In this document: piece by piece, positions 31,064 to 38,144 of the stretch | Numbering within the stretch: the first letter of the stretch is position 1 | Layout: every line of letters begins with the position of its first letter | Assembly (NCBI GenBank): GCA_036960375.1 | Contig: JBALVY010000009.1 | Coordinates: forward strand, 62,001-126,000 | Direction of reading: 5' to 3' | Source of the DNA: CAWVSB01 sp036960375 | GTDB taxonomy: Bacteria > Pseudomonadota > Gammaproteobacteria > Pseudomonadales > CAWVSB01 | Length of the DNA stretch: 64,000 bases | Notes under the pieces: generated by a model | The model's database searches: none | The model's input: the letters and a program-made list of their open reading frames with translations, nothing else | Told to the model about the DNA's origin: nothing | Program-made: the position numbers and the translations under genes

Positions 31064-32041
31064 GTGAAATACGTAGCAGTCAATCGCGACACCGCCACTT
31101 TTCAACGTCAGCTGGATGATCAACATCTGATTAACCTCTGTCATCGCGCCTTCGGCGACGGCATCACACCCTGTCGTTGGCAATTGATTACCACCGGAAA
31201 ATTCAATACCAGTTACCGCATTGAATTTGACCAGCGTGCAACAGTAGTGCTCCGAGTTGCCCCGCCCGCCGATGCCATTATCTTTCAGCATGAACAACTG
31301 CTGTTGCGCAGGGAGGCAACAGTACAGCAACAACTGCGCACTATTTCTGACCTCGTTCCGCAAAACCTGTTTACCGACTTCAGTCGGGAATTAATCGATA
31401 GAGACTATGTCTTCCAGCCCTGCTTACCAGGCGTATTATGGGAGTCGGTCAAAGACCAACTGAGCGAAACGGAAAATCACGCACTGTGGCAACAGTTTGG
31501 CTCCATAGTCAAAAAAATCCACGCCCTGCCCGGCACGCATTTTGGCCAGCCCTCCCCCGGCAAAAATCACACTAGCTGGGGCGATGCCATGCTCAGTTGG
31601 GTGACTGAGATGGTCGAAGATATGCAGCGTTACCAATTGCCCCGCGAAGATGCTATGCATTTTTTGCAGCTGCTAGAAAAACACAAACCCAGTCTGGACG
31701 AAGTGACCCAAGCAAGTCTGGTTCACGGTGATTTATGGCTAAAAAATATTTTGATCGAACGCAGCAACGGCTCAGCCAATATTACTGCTGTGCTCGATGC
31801 CGAACGCGCCTTTTTGGCAGAACCCGCTGCAGAGTGGATATTCTCCTTTTTTGATTTACCCGCTATTTTTTGGCAACAATATGGAACGCTGCCAAAGGGC
31901 AACAGCTCCCAAATCCGAAATAGACTCTATGAGGGTCGCGGCGCCATTCAGCTTTGCCTGGAGGCTTGGCGCTTTAATTTTGACGATGCCTTTGCCCGGA
32001 AGATTCTACAACAGACAATCATCGCTCTGGAAGGCAGCTGA
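31064..32041 (+). CDS. APH-family phosphotransferase
   Basis: 325 residues of the aminoglycoside-phosphotransferase/choline-kinase fold. ITTGKFNTSYRI is the nucleotide loop, LVHGDLWLKNIL the catalytic loop and AVLDAERAFLAEPAAEW the metal-binding segment (DAE in place of DWE). The frame is open from 31001, but GGAGG precedes the GTG at 31064. In known cases an APH-like kinase beside acyl-CoA dehydrogenase and CoA ligase genes phosphorylates a hydroxyacyl-CoA so that the hydroxyl can be eliminated (LvaA; kinase domain of ACAD10/11). The context here allows the same reading. Confidence 0.83.
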   Translation: MKYVAVNRDTATFQRQLDDQHLINLCHRAFGDGITPCRWQLITTGKFNTSYRIEFDQRATVVLRVAPPADAIIFQHEQLLLRREATVQQQLRTISDLVPQNLFTDFSRELIDRDYVFQPCLPGVLWESVKDQLSETENHALWQQFGSIVKKIHALPGTHFGQPSPGKNHTSWGDAMLSWVTEMVEDMQRYQLPREDAMHFLQLLEKHKPSLDEVTQASLVHGDLWLKNILIERSNGSANITAVLDAERAFLAEPAAEWIFSFFDLPAIFWQQYGTLPKGNSSQIRNRLYEGRGAIQLCLEAWRFNFDDAFARKILQQTIIALEGS

Positions 32042-32056
32042 AAGACGGGCTAACTG

Positions 32057-32719
32057 CTAGTCAAAAAAAGAAACGGCATTATCTATAGTCCCTCTGTCAG
32101 TCCTTGTCTTATTCACTGCCGCGCTTTCATCTGCATAGCCGAAAGACATACCAAATAAGACTCCGCGCTCTTCAGGTAATTTTAACACTTCTCTCACAGG
32201 ATCAGGGAATTGCCCTAATGCACCTTGCATGCAATTTGATAGGCCATGATCAACCATTACTAGCGATAAGGTTTGTGCGTAAATACCCAAGTCAACAGCA
32301 CCCATAATATCCAGGTACTTATCCATGGTAAAAAATACCGCATGAGGAGCATCAAAAAATTGCCAGTTACGAATCATAGACATTTGACGCGCTTCTTTAT
32401 CTTCTCTTGTAATCCCCATCGAGCTGTACAGTGCGTTGGCAGAGCCAAATTGACGATCGCGATGAATGCCTTCATATTTTGGCAACCAATTGAAATCAGG
32501 ATTTGGCATAGCGCCAGTCATAAGAGTTTGCATAAACTTTTCTTTTAACTGATCTTTCGTTTTGCCGGACACTACACAGGTCTGCCAGGGCTGTACATTA
32601 CAGTTCGAGGGCGAAAGCTGAGCACTTTCAAAAATTGACTTTAGAATTTCATCAGGAACTCTTTTATCAAGAAATGCACGAATTGATGCGCGCTCTTGTA
32701 GGATTTTTTCAATAGACAT
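32057..32719 (-). CDS. Nitroreductase family protein
   Basis: 220 residues. RASIRAFLDKRVPDE and LSPSNCNVQPWQTCVV form the N-terminal FMN site, FGMSFGYADESAAVNKTRTD the C-terminal one. Different from, and shorter than, the 262-residue nitroreductase of the neighbouring operon. It ends 16 bases from the convergent kinase gene and is followed upstream by an Old Yellow Enzyme gene 64 bases away; the pair is likely co-transcribed. Possible enone or nitro reductase; substrate unknown. Confidence 0.87.
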   Translation of the reverse strand: MSIEKILQERASIRAFLDKRVPDEILKSIFESAQLSPSNCNVQPWQTCVVSGKTKDQLKEKFMQTLMTGAMPNPDFNWLPKYEGIHRDRQFGSANALYSSMGITREDKEARQMSMIRNWQFFDAPHAVFFTMDKYLDIMGAVDLGIYAQTLSLVMVDHGLSNCMQGALGQFPDPVREVLKLPEERGVLFGMSFGYADESAAVNKTRTDRGTIDNAVSFFD

Positions 32720-32782
32720 TGTGTTTCCTCAAATAATTTTTACTAGCATTGGCTACGAAGGGTTTACTGATGAGTTTCTAGC

Positions 32783-33886
32783 CTATGACAAGGTCGCGAG
32801 CGCGTTTCCTGAATATTGATTGAGTTCGTTGACACTACCCTGGCGAATCTTGTTGGCCCAATTAGGGTCTTGTAACATAGCTCGACCAACAGCGACCAAA
32901 TCGAACTCGCCTTTGTCCATACGTTCAATTAGATCATCTATTGAGCGAGTACTGGAATCCTTGCCTGCAAATGCGCCGAAGAAATCGTCATTCAGCCCAA
33001 CGGACCCCACTGTGATGGTAGGCTTGCCGGTAATTTTTTTGGTCCAACCAGCCAAATTTAAACCATCATCACCAAATTCGCTTTCCCAATATCGGCGAGT
33101 TGAGCAATGGAAAATATCCACGCCGGCATCGCTTAGCGGGGCCAAAAACTCTTCGAGCATCTGCGGTGTTTCAACCAAACGAGCCGTATACTCTTGTTGC
33201 TTCCATTGAGAGTAACGAAAAATAATTGGGAAATTGGGTGCAGTGGCAGCGCGGACTGCTTTAATTATTTCTACCGCAAACCGGCCGCGGTTGGCCAGAC
33301 TCCCACCCCACTCATCAGTGCGCTCATTGGTTCCACTCCAAAAAAACTGATCAATCAAGTAGCCATGAGCGCCATGAATCTCGACACCATCAAAACCAAT
33401 CCGCATGGCATCAGCCGCCGCACTGGCAAAGTTTTCAATTAGGGCTTCAATTTGTGCAACCGTCATTGGCTCCGACAGTTTTTTCCCGGGCGCAATCAGA
33501 CCAGAGGGACCCACACTGGGCAGTTCTGGATAGGGCGCGTTTTGGGGCGAACGAGCCATACCCACATGCCACAACTGCGGCATGATTTTACCACCGGCCG
33601 CATGCACAGCCTTAACCGTTTTTTCCCATCCAGCCAGAGCTTCTACACCGTGGAATTGTGGAATACGCTCTCCCATAGTGGCGACAGGATCTTTAATCGT
33701 CGTGCCTTCGGTGATAATCAAACCCGTGCCCCCTTCCGCGCGGCGACGATAATAACCAGCCACCTCGTCTGTTGGCACGCCACCAGGCGAAAATTCGCGG
33801 GTCATGGGAGCCATCACAAACCTATTGGCAAGGGATAAGTCTTTGAGACTAAAAGGTTTGAATAGTGCGTCTACATTTTTACTCAT
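32783..33886 (-). CDS. NADH:flavin oxidoreductase, Old Yellow Enzyme family
   Basis: 367 residues, TIM-barrel FMN enzyme. ANRFVMAPMTREFSPGGVPT at the start, HVGMARSP, and the catalytic GVEIHGAHGYLIDQFFW (His-Gly-Ala-His) and FRYSQWKQQEY are landmarks. Old Yellow Enzymes reduce activated C=C bonds of enones with NAD(P)H. This one precedes the nitroreductase and follows, in transcription order, a TetR repressor gene, a frequent arrangement in electrophile-response clusters. The substrate may be an enone formed in the local degradation pathway. Confidence 0.9.
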   Translation of the reverse strand: MSKNVDALFKPFSLKDLSLANRFVMAPMTREFSPGGVPTDEVAGYYRRRAEGGTGLIITEGTTIKDPVATMGERIPQFHGVEALAGWEKTVKAVHAAGGKIMPQLWHVGMARSPQNAPYPELPSVGPSGLIAPGKKLSEPMTVAQIEALIENFASAAADAMRIGFDGVEIHGAHGYLIDQFFWSGTNERTDEWGGSLANRGRFAVEIIKAVRAATAPNFPIIFRYSQWKQQEYTARLVETPQMLEEFLAPLSDAGVDIFHCSTRRYWESEFGDDGLNLAGWTKKITGKPTITVGSVGLNDDFFGAFAGKDSSTRSIDDLIERMDKGEFDLVAVGRAMLQDPNWANKIRQGSVNELNQYSGNALATLS

Positions 33887-33913
33887 ACTAATTCCATTAA
33901 ATTGATGCGAGGG

Positions 33914-34579
33914 TCATAATTTTTTCGATGTGCGCCGTGCAGCGGCTGTCTTACTGGGCTCGGTGCTGACTGCCCGCCCCAATGAACGAATCATTACTGT
34001 GGCCAGCTCTTCTATTTCACGCTCGTCACCCAAAAGATCCGCCAAGTGTAGCGCTATCAGGCCATGCAAACCGGCCCATAACATATAACCAATATTGGTC
34101 GGGTCGCCATGCATAATGCCAGCAGAAACTGAGGCTTGAACCACACGACGAATAGGCTCACCACTGCGAAGTATTTCTGTTGCCAACTCGGTGTATTGAG
34201 AGGGGTTTTGTTGAACCACTTGATACATTACCCGGTAGGTATCTGGCTCCTTAATCGCAAACTGCAAATACGTAGAGGCCAAGGCCACTAGCTGCTTGCG
34301 CGGCTCCGTCTCTTGCTTCAGTGTGGCTTCCTGGGCATCGGCCAAACGACCAAATTCACGCTTACGTAGCGCCGCCAATATATCCGCCTTATCCTTAAAA
34401 TATCGATAAGGCGTAGTGCGACTACAGCTCAAATCTGCGGCCAAGCCTCTTAATGTAATGCCCTCTACACCATGTTTGGCAAACGTCGCTAATGCGTGAT
34501 CACACATGCGGTCTCGAAATCTTAAAACTTCATCCGGTGTTAATATCTTAGGCATCCAGACCCCCTGCGTGTTGCTCAA
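33914..34579 (-). CDS. TetR/AcrR family transcriptional regulator
   Basis: 221 residues. HTH region EGITLRGLAADLSCSRTTPY around residues 38-60; the C-terminal half WAGLHGLIALHLADLLG resembles the WHG-type TetR effector domain. A perfect 12-3-12 palindrome lies immediately upstream, within the shared promoter region with the divergent GST gene. It is therefore likely an autoregulator and a repressor of the GST-MAPEG-SDR run and of the OYE-nitroreductase pair behind it (inference). Confidence 0.9.
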   Translation of the reverse strand: MSNTQGVWMPKILTPDEVLRFRDRMCDHALATFAKHGVEGITLRGLAADLSCSRTTPYRYFKDKADILAALRKREFGRLADAQEATLKQETEPRKQLVALASTYLQFAIKEPDTYRVMYQVVQQNPSQYTELATEILRSGEPIRRVVQASVSAGIMHGDPTNIGYMLWAGLHGLIALHLADLLGDEREIEELATVMIRSLGRAVSTEPSKTAAARRTSKKL

Positions 34580-34596
34580 TATTAGTGCATCTTATA

Positions 34597-34623
34597 TTTT
34601 TAATTGACATTGTCAATTAAAAA
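34597..34623. promoter_or_regulatory. Perfect palindrome, TetR operator overlapping divergent promoters
   Basis: Arms TTTTTAATTGAC (34597-34608) and GTCAATTAAAAA (34612-34623) with a 3-base spacer. TTGACA boxes occur on both strands inside it: plus 34604-34609 for the GST gene; minus 34616-34611, with TAAGAT 16 bases on, for tetR. The site overlaps both -35 boxes and can repress both directions. Confidence 0.72.
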
Positions 34624-34750
34624 ACTCACTATGCGTATTGTTATATGAGAACAATTCTCACTTTTGTAGAAACAAAGCCCCATTTACCGGCTTATCAATT
34701 CTCTCTATTTCCAGAAATGGGGTGAACAAACCACAATCGAGGACTACAAA

Positions 34751-35368
34751 ATGCTAACCATTCATCATCTAAGAATTGGCCGTTCCATATTTACGGTCTG
34801 GTTATTGGAAGAACTAGGCGTAGAATATGCGCTTAAGGAATACCTGCGCGATCCCAATACCATGCGCGCAGGCGACGACTTAAAAATCATTCATCCATTG
34901 GGTAAATCGCCGGTGATCGAAGACGACGGTTTTATATTGTCTGAATCTGGAGCCATCACCGCTTACCTGCTTGAAAAATTCGACAGCAATATGAATTTTT
35001 CGCCCAAGCGGACCGACCTGAAAGCATGGGCTAGGTATACACAGTGGCTACATTACCCTGAGGCATCCGTCTTTACGCCGTTGTTAATCAATATGTTATT
35101 GATGCGCGAACAAACTCCCAGCCCTCTGTTGAGTGGATTCAGCCAAGCTGAAATAAAATTGCATCTGGATAACATAAGTAATCAATTGGGTGACAACGAA
35201 TTTATTTTGGGAGATGAATTTAGTGGCGCCGATTTCGGAATTAGCTACGTAATCGCTATGGCACAAAGACTGGGTCAATTGAAAGATCACCCAACATTAA
35301 ATGCTTATATTGAACGAAGTACAGCTCGCCCCGCGTTTAAAGCGGCTTTAGCCCGAGCCGTTGAATAA
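34751..35368 (+). CDS. Glutathione S-transferase family protein
   Basis: 205 residues. N-terminal thioredoxin-like domain (about 1-80) with IGRSIFTVWLLEELGVEY and HPLGKSPVIEDDGFILSESG, the cis-Pro and Glu/Ser pair that bind glutathione; C-terminal helical domain with GDEFSGADFGISYVIAMAQ. Probably conjugates or isomerises electrophiles with glutathione. Followed after 62 bases by a MAPEG protein, another glutathione-linked family, which supports a detoxification unit under the divergent TetR. Confidence 0.9.
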   Translation: MLTIHHLRIGRSIFTVWLLEELGVEYALKEYLRDPNTMRAGDDLKIIHPLGKSPVIEDDGFILSESGAITAYLLEKFDSNMNFSPKRTDLKAWARYTQWLHYPEASVFTPLLINMLLMREQTPSPLLSGFSQAEIKLHLDNISNQLGDNEFILGDEFSGADFGISYVIAMAQRLGQLKDHPTLNAYIERSTARPAFKAALARAVE

Positions 35369-35430
35369 TATAAGCGTAACCCCGAAAGCGGCACATCGCC
35401 GAACAAAGAAACTAAGATGAGGAATATACC

Positions 35431-35853
35431 ATGTCACTTTTTCAGGACTATCACACCGCTCTACTTGGACTACTGGTTATCATTACAACGATACTTGTGC
35501 AGATGATGGTTGCTGCCATTTCGAAAGCAAAACAACCCGCAGCTATTCCCGGGAAAATGGACCCAAACCTGAGCCATAGCTCCTTCGTATTCCGTGCCAA
35601 CAGAACATTCGCCAATTCTGTCGAAAACGCACCCGCGATGCTGGGTGCTGCATTTCTGGCCATCCTTGTCGGAGCGGGCCCATTCTGGGCAGCCATATGG
35701 GTATGGACTTACGCCATATCACGGCTGATCCACATGGGCCTGTATTACGCTATCTCAACCGAGAAAAATCCCAGCCCTAGATCCCATTTCTTTCTGCTGG
35801 CACTGATCGCCAACATTGCCTTGATCATCCAGGCCGGTCTATCCTTTATCTAG
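35431..35853 (+). CDS. MAPEG family membrane protein
   Basis: 140 residues with four transmembrane helices (about 8-30, 68-88, 92-110 and 117-138). The segment FRANRTFANSVENAPAMLGA contains the Arg/Asn/Glu pattern conserved in MAPEG (eicosanoid and glutathione metabolism) proteins. Bacterial members bind glutathione in the membrane; substrates are unknown. GAGGA precedes the ATG. Forms a pair with the preceding GST gene. Confidence 0.86.
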   Translation: MSLFQDYHTALLGLLVIITTILVQMMVAAISKAKQPAAIPGKMDPNLSHSSFVFRANRTFANSVENAPAMLGAAFLAILVGAGPFWAAIWVWTYAISRLIHMGLYYAISTEKNPSPRSHFFLLALIANIALIIQAGLSFI

Positions 35854-35888
35854 ACCGAACTAACATTGACTTAGGAGTACAAAGGCAC

Positions 35889-36773
35889 ATGAAAGAACTA
35901 TCCGGTAAGACTGCCGTCATTAGCGGCGGAGCGTGCGGCATTGGGCTCCACCTGGCCAAAACGCTGGGACGTAAGGGCATGAATATCGTCATCGCTGATA
36001 TTGAAACCGCGCAACTCGCCGTGGCAGAGCGGGAGCTGTTGGATGCCGGCATCCCCGTGCTGGCGGTCGATATGGATGTCGCCATCAAAGCCGACTGGGA
36101 ACGCACCGCAGAGGCCGCTTGCCAGCGTTTTGGCAAGGTGCACATGCTGGTCAATAACGCAGGCGTCAGCGGGGGTATCGGGGCACTAGAAACCCTGGAT
36201 GATGCTGGTTGGCGATGGACGATCGATGTCAATTTGATGGGCGTAGTTTACGGCGCTCACGTCTTCATTCCCCTGATCAAAGAACACGGCGAGAACGGCT
36301 GGTTGATCAATGTCGCATCCATTGCCGGCATGGCTGGTGTTCCTCTCGGCGGGGCATATACAGCCACCAAGGCTGCCGTCGTAGCTCTGTCCGAGTCCTG
36401 GTCTGTGGAATTACAAGACGACAATATCCATGTCTCAGTACTGGCACCGGCTTTTGTCCAAACCCGCATCCACAAATCCTATCGCAACCGGCAGGCACGC
36501 TATGCCAGCGATACGCCTATCACTGCGGACGTACTCCAAGTGGCCCGTGCCACCACACAAGCAGTAGAAAACGGTATCGATGTGGATATTGTAGGCCGAC
36601 GCGTGCTGGAAGCCATTGAAGCAAGAGAGCTATACATATTTACCCACCCCAATTATCAGCCTATCACTGATGCCCGCTCGGCCAGCGTGGCCGAGGCTTT
36701 CCAGAATGCAGCTGGCAGCCCACTACTGCAAGACATCAAGCACCAAAAAATTGCGAGTTTCAGTAGTAAGTAA
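35889..36773 (+). CDS. SDR family oxidoreductase
   Basis: 294 residues. Cofactor loop SGGACGIGLHLA (TGxxxGIG variant with Ser-Gly-Gly-Ala-Cys), NNAGVSGG, NVASIAGMAG and the catalytic YTATKAA. The C-terminal extension of about 40 residues (RELYIFTHPNYQP onwards) is the type seen in cyclohexanol- and steroid-related SDRs. AGGAG lies upstream. Third gene of the GST-MAPEG run; probably NADP-linked given its loop context, but this is not certain. Confidence 0.88.
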   Translation: MKELSGKTAVISGGACGIGLHLAKTLGRKGMNIVIADIETAQLAVAERELLDAGIPVLAVDMDVAIKADWERTAEAACQRFGKVHMLVNNAGVSGGIGALETLDDAGWRWTIDVNLMGVVYGAHVFIPLIKEHGENGWLINVASIAGMAGVPLGGAYTATKAAVVALSESWSVELQDDNIHVSVLAPAFVQTRIHKSYRNRQARYASDTPITADVLQVARATTQAVENGIDVDIVGRRVLEAIEARELYIFTHPNYQPITDARSASVAEAFQNAAGSPLLQDIKHQKIASFSSK

Positions 36774-36838
36774 ATCCAACTTCTCCTCGTGCCGCAAGCA
36801 TTGGGGGGATCACAACTCTTATCGGGATATACGTGATT

Positions 36839-38014
36839 ATGAAAGACAAAAGAGAATTCGACATTATCGTTTACGGCGCCAGCGGCTTTACCGGGCAGCT
36901 GATAGCCGAGTATCTGGCCCAACAGCATGGAAAGTCAGACGAATTTCGCTGGGCGCTGGCGGGGCGAAATGCTGACAAGATCGCAAAGATGATCGCCGAG
37001 GAAAATCTTCCTGCAGACCTTACGATTATCAGTGTTGATTCCGCTGATGATGTTGCGCTACGTGCTATGACCGAGCGCACCGCTGTGGTAATAACCGCAG
37101 TTGGCCCCTACCAACTTTACGGTTCCGGCCTGGTGGCGGCCTGTGTCGATACTGGCACCGATTATGTCGACCTCTGCGGCGAGCCCAACTGGATGCGCGA
37201 GATGATAGAACAGCACCAGGCAGGTGCACAGGCCAGCGGTGCCAGAATCGTATTCTCCTGCGGCTTCGACTCCATCCCTTTTGATATGGGTGTCTATTAC
37301 CTTCAAGGTCTTGCCCGTGAGAAAACAGGCGGCCCGGTCCGCCATGTAAAAGGACGCGTTCGCGGTATGAAAGGACATGCCTCCGGTGGCACCGTGGCTA
37401 GCATGAAAGCCACTATGGCGGCAGCAGCCAAAGATCCAAAGGTACAGGAGCAACTCAGAAACCCCTTTGGACTGGTACCCGATTTCCAGGGCCCGCAACA
37501 GCCTGAAAGCTTCAAGCCGTACTATGACGAAGCAGCGGAAAGTTGGGCCGCCCCCTTTGTCATGGCAACAATCAATATCCCCAATGTACACCGCTCCAAT
37601 GCGCTGCTCGACCACGCCTTCGGTAAAGACTTCACCTACTCGGAAATGCTACTCACCGGACCAGGCGAAAAAGGCGAGGCAATAGCAAATGCCCTTGCCA
37701 AACCCAGTCTTTCTACCGGTAGCGAGGACATACAACCCGGTGATGGACCAAGTCGCGAAGAGCAGGAAGCGGGTTTCTACGACCTGCTATTCATCGGTGA
37801 AACTGACTCCGGTGAAGAGATACGTGCTTCTGTCTTTGGTAACAGAGACCCGGGATACGGCTCCACGTCACGCATGATCGCTGAGAGTGCGCTGACACTC
37901 GCTCTGGATGATGTGCAAGCTCCCGGCGGTATCTGGACACCTGCCGCAGTCATGGGTGACAAACTACTTAAGCGGTTATCTGACAATGCCGGCCTGGTAT
38001 TCAAGCCCGAGTAA
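36839..38014 (+). CDS. Saccharopine dehydrogenase-like (trans-acting enoyl reductase family)
   Basis: 391 residues. YGASGFTGQLIAEYLAQQHG is the NAD(P)-binding motif, followed by WALAGRNADKIAK, VGPYQLYGSGLVAACVDTGT and DLCGEPNWMRE, then FSCGFDSIPFDMG. These mark the saccharopine dehydrogenase-like family, which includes mycobacterial trans-acting enoyl reductases of lipid synthesis and vertebrate SCCPDH. Function in bacteria of this type is unknown; a lipid or CoA-ester substrate is plausible. GTG at 36833 is an alternative start. Confidence 0.86.
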   Translation: MKDKREFDIIVYGASGFTGQLIAEYLAQQHGKSDEFRWALAGRNADKIAKMIAEENLPADLTIISVDSADDVALRAMTERTAVVITAVGPYQLYGSGLVAACVDTGTDYVDLCGEPNWMREMIEQHQAGAQASGARIVFSCGFDSIPFDMGVYYLQGLAREKTGGPVRHVKGRVRGMKGHASGGTVASMKATMAAAAKDPKVQEQLRNPFGLVPDFQGPQQPESFKPYYDEAAESWAAPFVMATINIPNVHRSNALLDHAFGKDFTYSEMLLTGPGEKGEAIANALAKPSLSTGSEDIQPGDGPSREEQEAGFYDLLFIGETDSGEEIRASVFGNRDPGYGSTSRMIAESALTLALDDVQAPGGIWTPAAVMGDKLLKRLSDNAGLVFKPE

Positions 38015-38030
38015 AAAATGGGTGAAAAAC

Positions 38031-38072
38031 GGGGACAGACCACATTTAATGCATCTTCGGCGGTCTGCCCCC
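38031..38072. repeat. REP-like palindromic repeat, copy 1
   Basis: GGGGACAGACC (38031-38041) and GGTCTGCCCCC (38062-38072) are inverted; the middle CATCTTCGG is shared with a second copy at 40766 near a RAYT transposase relic. Confidence 0.7.
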
Positions 38073-38081
38073 ATTTGCAAG

Positions 38082-38116
38082 AAAAAGCCGGCGTTGGGAG
38101 ATTCCCAACGCCGGCT
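38082..38116 (-). terminator. Intrinsic terminator of the TonB receptor gene
   Basis: Perfect 14-3-14 stem (38086-38099 with 38103-38116) followed on the minus strand by TTTTTC. It lies 29 bases past the receptor stop codon. Confidence 0.83.
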
Positions 38117-38144
38117 ATTGATTGCCTTATCTAGAGATATAACC

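Noticed and set aside
32820..33838. Long plus-strand open frames opposite the Old Yellow Enzyme gene
   Set aside because: The minus-strand gene is a clear enzyme with all family motifs; the plus frames are its shadows.
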